Positions 39,187 through 49,085 of a stretch of DNA of 64,000 nt are shown here, one piece after another. Position 1 is the first letter of the stretch; every line of letters starts with the position of its first letter. The notes under the pieces are model-generated. The model had not been told where the DNA came from. It saw only the letters and a program-made list of their open reading frames with translations, and did no database searches. Origin of the DNA: Thiomicrorhabdus sp. Milos-T2. GTDB taxonomy: Bacteria; Pseudomonadota; Gammaproteobacteria; Thiomicrospirales; Thiomicrospiraceae. The stretch covers positions 1,138,917-1,202,916 of the forward strand of contig NZ_KL370891.1 in NCBI RefSeq assembly GCF_000702325.1. Reading direction: 5' to 3'. The position numbers were made by a program, and so were the translations under genes.

Positions 39187-39534
39187 TGTCTAAAATTCAA
39201 CATTTTATTTATTTAGCTGTAGTTGCTATGAGTAATTTTAAAAGATAAATAGTTAATATACAGTCATTTTTATCTAACAACTCATCTTATATTTTGCCCC
39301 TTGATGCAAAACTCTTTCAAACACTTTTAACAACATTCTTATCTTTTACTGTGATTTATATAGCTGGTTTATTAAACTTATTTTTGCACCAAATTGGTTA
39401 GATTGTTATATTTTTAGGGGGTTATCTATTCTTATTTATTGCTTTTTATATATAAGTTTATGTTTATGAATACTAATAAAATCTTGGCATACTATTCGTT
39501 TTGAATGCAATAAAAGTAATTTAAAAGGTTAAAA
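39187..39534. other. AT-rich gene-free region before the ANTAR gene
   Basis: No credible ORF, tRNA or strong dyad was seen in this stretch. It presumably holds the promoter of the following regulator. A TTGGCAT box near 39484 resembles half of a sigma-54 site but the second element is missing. Confidence 0.5.
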
Positions 39535-40131
39535 ATGATGCAGCTAGCATTTTCAGTATTATTAATTAGTGATGACTTAAATGGTACCGGTTCTATTCAA
39601 GAGGGCTTGGTTGCTGCCGGAGCTTCGCAGATTTATAAATGTTCTTCAGATGATCATTTTTTGCAGAAATTAGATTCTGTTCATGTTGATTTAATTGTGT
39701 TGGACGTTGATAAACCAACGGTTGAATTGTTTGAGAAGTTTTCGTTAGTTCGAGATTTTTGTCCTAAACCAGTAGTTTGTTTTAGTAATGATTCGGATTC
39801 TAAAGTGATAGAAAAATCGGTTAAGGCGGGAGTAGCAGCTTATATCGTTGATGGAAAGTCTCCAGAGAGGGTTAAGCCAATTATTGATGTCGCGATTATG
39901 CGCTTTAACGAATGTCAGGCGGTAAAAAAGGAGTTAGCCTCTGTAAAGGACAAGTTGGCCGAGCGAGCTGTTATAGAAAAGGCTAAGGGTCTATTAATGG
40001 AGCATAAAGGTATGAATGAAGATGAAGCCTATAAAACACTAAGAAAAATGGCGATGGACCAGGGCAAGAAGATATCCGTTATCTCACACGAGGTGTGTGG
40101 TGTGCTTATTGGCTTAGAGGGGGGAGAATAA
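39535..40131 (+). CDS. ANTAR-domain response regulator (NasT/AmiR-like)
   Basis: This 198-residue protein has a receiver-like domain (about 5-120, LIVLDVDKP at the phosphoacceptor strand) and a C-terminal ANTAR domain (about 140-190, ERAVIEKAKGLLMEHKGMNEDEAYKTLRKMAMDQGKKI). ANTAR proteins bind paired hexaloop hairpins in nascent RNA and prevent termination. The receiver lacks a clear acidic pair near the N-terminus, although I-S-D-D is present at residues ~11-14. Usual partners such as a NasS sensor or nitrate-assimilation genes are absent nearby, so its targets lie elsewhere. ATG 39535 and 39538 are equally possible starts. Confidence 0.83.
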   Translation: MMQLAFSVLLISDDLNGTGSIQEGLVAAGASQIYKCSSDDHFLQKLDSVHVDLIVLDVDKPTVELFEKFSLVRDFCPKPVVCFSNDSDSKVIEKSVKAGVAAYIVDGKSPERVKPIIDVAIMRFNECQAVKKELASVKDKLAERAVIEKAKGLLMEHKGMNEDEAYKTLRKMAMDQGKKISVISHEVCGVLIGLEGGE

Positions 40132-40179
40132 TCTTTACTTGATGTTTATTGATGTTTATTTGGATATTTTTAGCAAAAA

Positions 40180-40701
40180 TTATTCAGATTTGTAGTCTTC
40201 AGTCCAAGTGAAATCAAATTCAATTTGATTGAGTTCTAAATCCTGTTTTTGCATTTTCTCTTCAAGCTCGCGTTTTTCTGCAACAATATCGATTAACGCT
40301 TGGTTATTGTCTTCTAACTTATGCATTTGTTCTAAACCTAAGTGATAAAAACGCAAAATTTTCATCGCTTGTGGGTCGTTGTCTTCAACCGCTTGTTTAA
40401 TATTGTTCAAGGCATTTGATACGTACATCAAGTTACGTTTAAGGCGCCAAGCGTAAATAGCCTCTTTCATCCACGGTTTGTTGGCAAAAAACACTTTTAC
40501 AATTCCCGCCGTAATCAATAAACCTACAAAAGCACCAATAAAGTTTAAGACTAAATGATTGCTGGAATACTCTCCAAACCAATCTACAGCCATTGTTGCA
40601 GTGATAAACCCAATGATTATGAAAATAGCCATTACCATTAGCGTTGCTTTACGGGTTTGTTTTCGGTAATAAACTGGATCAATCTCTTCTATTTTAAACA
40701 T
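40180..40701 (-). CDS. DUF3087-like inner-membrane protein
   Basis: This 173-residue protein has two hydrophobic helices (about 22-40 and 50-70) and a long hydrophilic, mostly helical C-terminal part (about 75-173) with coiled-coil character (IVAEKRELEEKMQKQDLELNQI). It resembles the uncharacterised DUF3087 family of marine gammaproteobacteria, by recollection only. No function can be proposed. It is co-oriented with the Sel1-repeat gene 42 bases upstream of it and may be co-transcribed with it. Confidence 0.65.
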   Translation of the reverse strand: MFKIEEIDPVYYRKQTRKATLMVMAIFIIIGFITATMAVDWFGEYSSNHLVLNFIGAFVGLLITAGIVKVFFANKPWMKEAIYAWRLKRNLMYVSNALNNIKQAVEDNDPQAMKILRFYHLGLEQMHKLEDNNQALIDIVAEKRELEEKMQKQDLELNQIEFDFTWTEDYKSE

Positions 40702-40743
40702 CTTATACCACAGTTTTTTTCAATAAATTTATGGACAGCGATT

Positions 40744-41565
40744 CTACTGATTTACGGTAGGCTTGTCATCCGTTAATTGAGATTGATTTAGAAACTTGAA
40801 GAGCTTTGGGTTTTGACTATCAATATCATAGTAGCGCTTACAGGCGCTTAATAAATTTTGCTGACAGCTTTGAGCGTACCATTCTTTGGCTAAAGAAAGG
40901 TCTCGTTTTACTAGAGTTCCGGTTAAGTAGGCGTTACCTAAAATAAAACTAGCTTCAGGGTCTTTTTGTTGAGCAGCTTGTTTTAAATGATTAAGTGCTT
41001 TGGGAAGACTTTGTTCAACGCCTTTGCCTTCAATAAGGCGTTTAGCCATTGCGATTAAGGCTTTGGAATTTTCGTGTTCAATTGCTTTATGTAGCCAAAA
41101 TAAACTTTTATTGTCATCAATATTTGTCCCCACTCCAGATTCATAAGCCATCGCTAAACGAAACATTGCATTAGGTTCACCCAGTTCTGCTGCTTTAGTA
41201 AACCAGTAAAATCCTTTTTTTAAATTTTGTTTTACGCCTTGACCTTCGTTATATAAAACTGCGGTGTTATATAAGATTTGCATAAAAAGCGGTTGATGCA
41301 ATGCTTCTTTAAGTACTTGGCGTGAAAGCTTAAGGTGCCAGTAAAAAGCGTATTTAAGATTCTGTTTGTCGTTATTTGGGTTAGCAAATAGGCGAGCCAT
41401 GTCATAGCGTGAATTAGCATCACCGTTTACCGCTTTAAGACAGGTTTCTTTAGTGTCATCTTTAAAAATTCTATTACAGGTATTAGTGTTAAATGCCGTT
41501 TGGGCATGACTCACAATGGGGGCTAAAAAAAGAGTGATGTAGAGAACGAGAGTGAGTTTTTTCAT
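40744..41565 (-). CDS. Exported Sel1-like repeat protein
   Basis: This 273-residue protein has an N-terminal signal peptide (about 1-21, ending S-H-A-Q) and a chain of Sel1-type helical repeats, for example GQGVKQNLKKGFYWFTKAAELGEPNAMFRLAMAYESGVG and VEQSLPKALNHLKQAAQQKDPEASFILGNAYLTG. Such periplasmic solenoids scaffold protein-protein contacts. Two cysteine-containing segments at the C-terminus (SCQQNLLSACKRYYD) may form a disulfide. The partner is unknown. It is divergent from the thiamine operon. Confidence 0.8.
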   Translation of the reverse strand: MKKLTLVLYITLFLAPIVSHAQTAFNTNTCNRIFKDDTKETCLKAVNGDANSRYDMARLFANPNNDKQNLKYAFYWHLKLSRQVLKEALHQPLFMQILYNTAVLYNEGQGVKQNLKKGFYWFTKAAELGEPNAMFRLAMAYESGVGTNIDDNKSLFWLHKAIEHENSKALIAMAKRLIEGKGVEQSLPKALNHLKQAAQQKDPEASFILGNAYLTGTLVKRDLSLAKEWYAQSCQQNLLSACKRYYDIDSQNPKLFKFLNQSQLTDDKPTVNQ

Positions 41566-41706
41566 AAAAGGAATTCTATTCTTAATTTTTGATTCTATTC
41601 TTAACTTGTATTTTGAATTTGTTATTGAATATTGGATACGTATAAATGATTAACATGAATAACGAATATACGTATCATAATCTATTTTTAGATATTTTTT
41701 TTAAAA

Positions 41707-41736
41707 TTGATATTTTGAAAATACTTATTGTATAAT
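41707..41736 (+). promoter_or_regulatory. Promoter of the thiC operon
   Basis: TTGATA (41707-41712), an 18-base spacer and TATAAT (41731-41736) lie about 25 bases upstream of the TPP riboswitch. Confidence 0.65.
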
Positions 41737-41760
41737 CAAATCCGATTTACAAAATTGATT

Positions 41761-41842
41761 TATGTCGGAGTGCCTTTAGGCTGAGATCGCGAAAGCGGGA
41801 TCCGTAGAACCTGATCTGGATAATGCCAGCGAAGGGAACAAT
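41761..41842 (+). ncRNA. TPP riboswitch (THI element)
   Basis: The conserved THI-box signals are present in order: GGAGTGCC, CTGAGATC, a GC-rich variable hairpin (CGCGAAAGCG), then ACCTGATCTGGATAATGCCAGCG and AAGGGAA. It binds thiamine pyrophosphate and turns off thiC. Downstream, GCTGTT (41902 on) can pair with AACAGC (41946 on) or CATGTA with TACATG, a set of mutually exclusive stems that may be the expression platform; the mode (transcription or translation) is not clear. Confidence 0.96.
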
Positions 41843-41986
41843 CAGATTATTGCAATCCTTGTGAAAATAAAATAATGTTCAAGCGTCTTTACCCATGTAA
41901 GGCTGTTCATTTTTTATGACTTCATAATCTGAATCTACATGTCTAAACAGCTTCGCCTTTTATTTAAAACATAAAAATAAGGCTAA

Positions 41987-43933
<1,947 letters not shown>

Positions 43934-43936
43934 TTT

Positions 43937-45124
43937 ATGCAAGCTATTAAACCTAAAATTGCCATTTTAGGGGCTGGTTTGCTAGGCAGAATGTTAACGG
44001 TCTCGCTTATGAATGATTTTGACATTACTTTGTACGACAAAGATGATGGTGATGCTCAACAAAGCGCAGGATTTTTAGCGGCTGCTATGTTGGCGCCGTT
44101 GGCGGAGTCTGCTGATTGTTCTATTGAAATTATGCAGATGGGTGAGCAAGCACTATCTTTATGGCCTGAGTTTTTAGACAATTTAGAGATGAATGTTTAC
44201 TTTCAGCAAACGGGGAGTTTAATGGTGGCATTTGAACAAGATTTAGCTGCTTTAAAGCAGTTTAAATCTCGTTTAAAAGGAAGGGCTTTTCAAGAGATGG
44301 ATAGTCAACAAATTCATGCTCTTGAACCCGAATTAAACACAAGTTTTTCAAAAGGGCTTTTTTTACCCAATGAGGCTCAATTGGATAATCGTCAATTACT
44401 TGAGGCCTTGGGTTCTGAAATTAAAAAACATGACATTAATAAAAATAATGTCGTATGGCAATACAACGCAAATGTTGAGGTAAATGAAGAAGTGGTTTTG
44501 GTTAACCAAAAACCGTTATCTGATTTTGATTGGGTTATTGATTGCAGAGGAGTTGGATTACAAAAAGATTTAGCTAATAGTGATTCTTCTAAAGAGTTAT
44601 TAGATGGAGTGAGTCCCTTTAGGGCGGTGAGGGGCGAAGTGATTCGTGTGCATGCTCCTGAGGTCAATCTAACCAGGCCTGTTAGATTGATGCACCCTCG
44701 GTATCCTATTTATATTGCTCCTAAAGAAAATCATAATTTTGTGATTGGTGCCACTCAAATTGAATCAGAGGATAAGCGAAATCCTACAGTGCGTTCCGTA
44801 TTGGAATTATTGTCTGCTTGTTTTAGTGTTCATAGAGGCTTTGCAGAAGCTGAAGTTATGAGTATTGATTCGGGTTTACGTCCGGCATTTTTAGACAACC
44901 ACCCCAAAATTATTCAGCATAAAAACCGACTAACTGTTAATGGATTATTCAGACATGGATACCTTTTGGCACCGGTAGTTGTTAAGGCTTGTTTAGAAGT
45001 TATTAACTGTAATAACAATAAGTTAAAACCCAACACTGAATCTATTTCAAATCTACCAGGCCTGGTAGTTAACGGCAATATCTATAAAAAAGCGACTGCA
45101 GTAAACGTAGAAATGGTCTCTTGA
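43937..45124 (+). CDS. thiO: Glycine oxidase ThiO
   Basis: This 395-residue FAD enzyme of the DAO family oxidises glycine to the iminoglycine used by ThiG for the thiazole ring. The dinucleotide-binding motif is ILGAGLLGRML at residues ~10-20 with an acidic end (YDKDD). The C-terminal RHGYLLAPVV segment is typical. Its presence, with no ThiH in the operon, implies oxygen-dependent thiazole synthesis. Two palindromes lie in it (44672, one mismatch; 45055, exact). Confidence 0.9.
   Translation: MQAIKPKIAILGAGLLGRMLTVSLMNDFDITLYDKDDGDAQQSAGFLAAAMLAPLAESADCSIEIMQMGEQALSLWPEFLDNLEMNVYFQQTGSLMVAFEQDLAALKQFKSRLKGRAFQEMDSQQIHALEPELNTSFSKGLFLPNEAQLDNRQLLEALGSEIKKHDINKNNVVWQYNANVEVNEEVVLVNQKPLSDFDWVIDCRGVGLQKDLANSDSSKELLDGVSPFRAVRGEVIRVHAPEVNLTRPVRLMHPRYPIYIAPKENHNFVIGATQIESEDKRNPTVRSVLELLSACFSVHRGFAEAEVMSIDSGLRPAFLDNHPKIIQHKNRLTVNGLFRHGYLLAPVVVKACLEVINCNNNKLKPNTESISNLPGLVVNGNIYKKATAVNVEMVS
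44664..44690. repeat. Near-palindrome with one-base deletion (core 44672-44683)
   Basis: ACCAGGCCTGTT is one base from the consensus. The flanks extend the dyad (TCAATCTAAC at left, TTAGATTGA at right), and one missing G in the right arm breaks perfect symmetry. It encodes T-R-P-V-R in thiO. Confidence 0.8.
45055..45066. repeat. ACCAGGCCTGGT palindrome, exact
   Basis: Exact copy (CTACCAGGCCTGGTAG in full) near the 3' end of thiO, encoding L-P-G-L-V. Confidence 0.95.
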
Positions 45125-45133
45125 GAAATAATA

Positions 45134-45331
45134 ATGAATATTAATATTAATAAACAGCAATATACTTTTGAAAAAGAAGTGAAGTTAATGGATGCCTTGA
45201 AACTTTTTGAAGTCTATCAACCTTATGCCATTTTGTTAAATGATGAATTTATACCACAATCTGAGCATGAATTTACCTGGTTAAAAGATAATGACAAGGT
45301 GGATGTCGTTGGTGCAATTCAAGGAGGTTGA
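45134..45331 (+). CDS. thiS: Sulfur carrier protein ThiS
   Basis: This 65-residue ubiquitin-like protein ends in the required G-G (A-I-Q-G-G), whose C-terminus is thiocarboxylated and donates sulfur to ThiG. The sequence [19 protein letters not shown] and [15 protein letters not shown] fits the family. Its 3' end supplies the AAGGAGG ribosome-binding site of thiG. Confidence 0.96.
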   Translation: MNININKQQYTFEKEVKLMDALKLFEVYQPYAILLNDEFIPQSEHEFTWLKDNDKVDVVGAIQGG

Positions 45332-45332
45332 G

Positions 45333-46172
45333 ATGCAAAAAAGTGAACAAAATACACCGTCAGTTTTTAATACAGAAACAAACCAAGATAAGTTGTCAAT
45401 CTATGGAACTAAGCTAGATAGTCGTTTGTTTGTGGGTAGTGCTATGTATCCATCGCCTCAAATAATGAAAGAGGCTATCAAAATATCAGGTTCACAAGTG
45501 GTTACTTTATCCATTAGTAGGCAAAATCCACATGAACAGGGTGGGCATGGTTTTTGGAGTATTATTCAATCTTTAGGCGTACATCTTTTACCCAATACTG
45601 CGGGTTGTCACTCAGTAAAAGACGCGGTAAATATGGCTAAGATGAGTCGTGAGCTATTTCAAACTGACTGGATTAAGTTAGAGCTTGTTGGTGATGATTA
45701 CAATCTACAACCTGACCCAATAGACTTAGTTAAAGCCACTGAAATATTGTTAAAAGATGGTTTTAAAGTATTGCCGTACTGTACAGATGATTTAGTCATT
45801 GCTCGGCATTTAGTAGAGTTGGGGTGTGAAGTGTTAATGCCTTGGGGCTCGCCAATTGGCACGGGTAAGGGGCTAATGAACCCTTATGCTTTACAAGCTA
45901 TTCGTGATCGTTTTCCGGAAACAACGTTAATTGTTGATTCTGGAATAGGGCTTCCTTCTCATGCTATCCAAGCAATGGAAATAGGCTATGATGCAATTTT
46001 ACTCAATACAGCAATTGCTAAAGCTAATCAACCGGTATTGATGGCCAATGCTTTTAGAAAGTCGATTGAAGCGGGTAGAGAAGCCTATTTATCGGGACCT
46101 ATGGCAGAACAACAGTCAGCTCAGCCGAGTACTCCAACCATTGACTCTCCTTTTTGGCATTATTCAGAGTAA
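45333..46172 (+). CDS. thiG: Thiazole synthase
   Basis: This 279-residue TIM-barrel enzyme condenses deoxyxylulose phosphate, iminoglycine and ThiS-thiocarboxylate into the thiamine thiazole. The Schiff-base lysine is K115 in [22 protein letters not shown]-type phosphate binding is seen as [12 protein letters not shown], and [31 protein letters not shown] is conserved. The frame extends upstream into thiS, but the ATG at 45333 lies just behind AAGGAGG. About 20 residues longer than typical ThiG at the N-terminus. No thiE follows. Confidence 0.96.
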   Translation: MQKSEQNTPSVFNTETNQDKLSIYGTKLDSRLFVGSAMYPSPQIMKEAIKISGSQVVTLSISRQNPHEQGGHGFWSIIQSLGVHLLPNTAGCHSVKDAVNMAKMSRELFQTDWIKLELVGDDYNLQPDPIDLVKATEILLKDGFKVLPYCTDDLVIARHLVELGCEVLMPWGSPIGTGKGLMNPYALQAIRDRFPETTLIVDSGIGLPSHAIQAMEIGYDAILLNTAIAKANQPVLMANAFRKSIEAGREAYLSGPMAEQQSAQPSTPTIDSPFWHYSE

Positions 46173-46265
46173 GCGATGTAAAACGTTTATTTCCAAATTG
46201 ACAGCTATAGGCCTCTCTTGTAGACTCAAGCTTCATTTATTTTGGATTAGTAATAGTGGTTAGTT

Positions 46266-47003
46266 ATGTCTTCTAGTATTCATATTGATATAAACGATTT
46301 CTCCTTGCCCGTGGTTTATTTATCCAATTGCAATATTGAAATGATAAATCAAGAACTTAAAGAACTTGCATTATGTGATTTGGATGAAGAAACCGCCATT
46401 CCTTGTGTTATCTCAATAGATCAAGAAGTGATGAATCCTACTTTTTTAGCTCAAACGTTAGAATGCTTTAGACAAAATGGACTTTTGCCTATCGGCTTAA
46501 AGACAGAGTTAGATAGTCTTAAAGAACAATCAAGTTACGCAGGTTTAGCGCTCTTTAATCAAAAATATAAACAACTGAACGCTTTTGCTAATCTTTTTAG
46601 TAGAGTCGATAAATCAAATTTGTTTGATGAAGCTAAATTATTGACTGAAGCTAATAATAATTCCCAAGATACGCCCCAAATCGTTAATGGTAATGTCCTG
46701 GCTGGTGAGCAGGTGTATGCCAAAGATAAGGATTTAATTGTATTAGGTGATGTGCTTAAAGGGGCTGAAGTGATTGCCGATGGAAATGTTTATATTGGCG
46801 GAAGCTTGCAGGGCAAGGCATATGCCGGTAATTCAGGCATGATGAATATTGATGAAATTAGTATTCGAGCCTATAATTTTGAGCCCCAGTTAATAAGTAT
46901 TGCAGGCTTTTATCAGCTTTATGAAGATATACCAACTCAATATATTGGCCTGGCCGTAAAAACCCTATTTGAACGTCAAAGATTTAGTTATCAGTTAGAG
47001 TGA
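46266..47003 (+). CDS. minC: Septum site-determining protein MinC
   Basis: This 245-residue FtsZ-assembly inhibitor has the MinC N-terminal domain (about 1-110) and the beta-helical C-terminal domain (about 130-240) with NVLAGEQVYAKDKDLIVLGDVLKGAEVIADGNVYIGGSLQGKAYAG, which binds MinD and dimerises. It lacks the usual minD and minE downstream: the next gene is convergent. The spacer to thiG is 93 bases, so it may have its own promoter. Confidence 0.92.
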   Translation: MSSSIHIDINDFSLPVVYLSNCNIEMINQELKELALCDLDEETAIPCVISIDQEVMNPTFLAQTLECFRQNGLLPIGLKTELDSLKEQSSYAGLALFNQKYKQLNAFANLFSRVDKSNLFDEAKLLTEANNNSQDTPQIVNGNVLAGEQVYAKDKDLIVLGDVLKGAEVIADGNVYIGGSLQGKAYAGNSGMMNIDEISIRAYNFEPQLISIAGFYQLYEDIPTQYIGLAVKTLFERQRFSYQLE

Positions 47004-47032
47004 GACTCTTTGTAAGAGTTAATACAAAGTTA

Positions 47033-47042
47033 CCAGGCCTGG
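47033..47042. repeat. Left target-site duplication of the IS (CCAGGCCTGG)
   Basis: CCAGGCCTGG directly precedes the IS terminal repeat and is repeated after it. Joined without the IS, the flanks restore GTTACCAGGCCTGGTAAC, a perfect copy of the iterated palindrome between convergent minC and csiV. Confidence 0.95.
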
Positions 47043-48340
47043 CACTAGTGTCCGGAATAATATTTCAGTACCACAATTCATATACCAGCCTCCCATAGCG
47101 GAAGTTGGTATTTCTTAAACTCTTCCCGTTGTTGTTTTCGCCTAAAGTATTCACTCTGCTGAATAGGTCTTTCAAACAACCCATGAGCAAGCCGCCAAAA
47201 CGTTACTCTCAACGGTTCTGCTGACTTATTTTTCATCTGTTCAAGCTTAATCAATAGATACACAATAAGGGCTGATAGCACTTGGATACGAACAGCATTA
47301 CTGTTTTGGCCAATGAAGCTTTTGATTTTGAGGTGTTGTTTAATCCATTTAAAAAATAATTCAATTTGCCAGCGTTGCTTGTATAGATGGGCAATCTCTT
47401 GAGCTGAACGCTCGAAGTCATTGGTAATCAATACCAATTCACCTTTATTATCGTCACGTTTGACAACAACACGGCGCATCTGGAATTGACCAAGACGTTT
47501 TTTCTGGCTTGAACCACTAAACTCAATGCATTGGTCTTCAAGAATATGAGGGGCTTTTTCATCGAGTTCGTAGGATTGTATGACGGTAATTGCCGCTCTT
47601 TTTTTCAAACGACAGACCAGCTTGATTTTTTGATCATTGAGCTTTTTCCACCAGAGGTAGTCTAAGTACCCTTTATCCATCACATAGGTTGAACCTGGTT
47701 CTAAATTCCACTCTCGTGCTTGAGTAATATCAGGAATATTGGCCTGTGTGATTTCAAAACAAACAGGGACTTGGTTGGATAGTTCTAGTTGCATATGCAG
47801 CTTAAAGCCTGTGACTCGAGAACCTTGTACTGCCCAGTCAAAACCTTTACCGAGCAGTTGAATTGGAGAAGAGTCTATTAGATAGGTAAAAGCGTGGAGT
47901 TCTTTTCGTAATTGTCGATTCACACCAGCCATGAGTTGTTGGCAAAGTGCTTGGTAGACATCAGCAGAGCGTTTACGGTTTGCTTCAGATAATGTGCTAC
48001 GTTTCAGCTCTTTTACGCCTAAGTGGTAGTGGTGAGAGGATTGGGCGTTAAACCCTTCAACCAACTGGCGTAATGATTTAGTGCCACTAAGTTGTGCGTA
48101 CATCATCGCGACTAATTGATTCCAGCTACTAAACCCTTTGGCGTGTTTGTCGGTTTGATATTGATGAACAAGTGATTGAAAAGTGGTACGAATGGGTTTT
48201 AAAAATTGGGCAAATCGGGTAGAGTTAAACACAGCCGTAATCTCATTGTTTTTGAAGTCTATTTCGTGGTGGAAATACTTCTATCCTAGGAGTTACGGCT
48301 TTTTTGTCAAGGCTTTTAATATTTATTCCGGACACTAGTG
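47043..48340. mobile_element. IS4-family insertion sequence, complete (1298 bp)
   Basis: Perfect 18-bp terminal inverted repeats (CACTAGTGTCCGGAATAA) bound one intact transposase gene, and 10-bp direct repeats CCAGGCCTGG flank it. The intact ORF, matching ends and exact duplication suggest a recent, functional insertion. Confidence 0.95.
47078..48232 (-). CDS. IS4-family transposase
   Basis: This 384-residue DDE transposase has acidic residues in YLIDSSPIQL and YVMDKGYLDYLWW, and the IS4 signature Y-x2-R-x3-E-x6-K complete in YKQRWQIELFFKWIK. The N-terminal part (FSSWNQLVAMMYAQLSGTKSLRQLVEGF) is a typical IS4-subgroup DNA-binding region. The reading frame is undamaged and lies fully within the 18-bp inverted repeats. 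It carries out cut-and-paste transposition of the element. Confidence 0.95.
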   Translation of the reverse strand: MFNSTRFAQFLKPIRTTFQSLVHQYQTDKHAKGFSSWNQLVAMMYAQLSGTKSLRQLVEGFNAQSSHHYHLGVKELKRSTLSEANRKRSADVYQALCQQLMAGVNRQLRKELHAFTYLIDSSPIQLLGKGFDWAVQGSRVTGFKLHMQLELSNQVPVCFEITQANIPDITQAREWNLEPGSTYVMDKGYLDYLWWKKLNDQKIKLVCRLKKRAAITVIQSYELDEKAPHILEDQCIEFSGSSQKKRLGQFQMRRVVVKRDDNKGELVLITNDFERSAQEIAHLYKQRWQIELFFKWIKQHLKIKSFIGQNSNAVRIQVLSALIVYLLIKLEQMKNKSAEPLRVTFWRLAHGLFERPIQQSEYFRRKQQREEFKKYQLPLWEAGI

Positions 48341-48350
48341 CCAGGCCTGG
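48341..48350. repeat. Right target-site duplication of the IS (CCAGGCCTGG)
   Basis: Identical to the left duplication and followed by TAAC, the right arm of the original palindrome. Confidence 0.95.
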
Positions 48351-48353
48351 TAA

Positions 48354-49013
48354 CTATTTATTTGGCGTGATTTTTACTAAAACACCAAATAATGGGTGGT
48401 CAATATAATGTAATTCACCCGGTTTTATTTTTCTTGATTCTTTAATGTTAAAGCGCCAATGAGTTGGAGCCTCTCCAGCAGAAATACCTTGATTTTGTGC
48501 AAATTTTTCTAAAATTTTAGAGGGGATACGACGTTCTAATTCTAAGTCAAAATCAACATGCGCAAAACGAGTTTTGTATAAACGCACCGTTCCTATTAAG
48601 TTAGCCCCTCTTTTTTGATCATTTTCAATTAGAACCGTTGGCGCTTTTTTATTGGCGTAAGCCAGTTGTGACCAGGCCTGGTGAAAGATAACGCGGTAAC
48701 CTCTTTTATTTAATTTCGCTTCTGTACCAACAAGACTTTGATTTCTGCGGTTTATCCATAATGGCTTTTGGTTACGAGTGAAGATAGAAGTGCTGTTTTC
48801 AGTAGAGGGTAGCTCTATTTGATCGGGCCAATGTTCTTCAGTCCAGCCTTTTAAGTTTAGATTTTCAAACACGATGACTTCAATTTTATAAGAGGGGACT
48901 TGCGCTTGCGCTTGCGATGTAAATAAGGCAAGGTTTGCAAACAAGATTGCAACTGCAAGTTGGTTTTTTAGAATTGATAAACGTTTGAAGGTTGACACTA
49001 TTTTATTAGACAT
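48354..49013 (-). CDS. CsiV-family exported protein
   Basis: This 219-residue protein has a signal peptide (about 1-38, ending F-T-S-Q-A-Q-A-Q). It then starts the conserved CsiV-like segment YKIEVIVFENLNLKGWTEEHWP and ends with HYIDHPLFGVLVKITP. CsiV-family proteins lie directly downstream of mfd in gammaproteobacteria, as here, and are reported as periplasmic peptidoglycan-related factors. The frame opens earlier at a TTG (49049), but the ATG at 49013 gives a normal signal peptide. The minus-strand transcript meets minC and the IS at its end. Confidence 0.78.
   Translation of the reverse strand: MSNKIVSTFKRLSILKNQLAVAILFANLALFTSQAQAQVPSYKIEVIVFENLNLKGWTEEHWPDQIELPSTENSTSIFTRNQKPLWINRRNQSLVGTEAKLNKRGYRVIFHQAWSQLAYANKKAPTVLIENDQKRGANLIGTVRLYKTRFAHVDFDLELERRIPSKILEKFAQNQGISAGEAPTHWRFNIKESRKIKPGELHYIDHPLFGVLVKITPNK
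48671..48682. repeat. ACCAGGCCTGGT palindrome, exact
   Basis: Exact copy in the csiV-like gene, encoding H-Q-A-W-S on the minus strand. Confidence 0.95.
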
Positions 49014-49085
49014 GTTTGACTCATAAAGCTTGTAGTAATAAATTTCCAATCAATCAATAGACTGAAAGGCTTTGTATTTAGACGG

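Noticed and set aside
39484-39505. Possible sigma-54 promoter before the ANTAR gene
   Set aside because: TTGGCAT is present but the required GC-containing -12 element at the right spacing is missing.
45291-45332. Longer N-terminus for thiG overlapping thiS
   Set aside because: The AAGGAGG site directly precedes ATG 45333 and the upstream residues are thiS codons in another frame.
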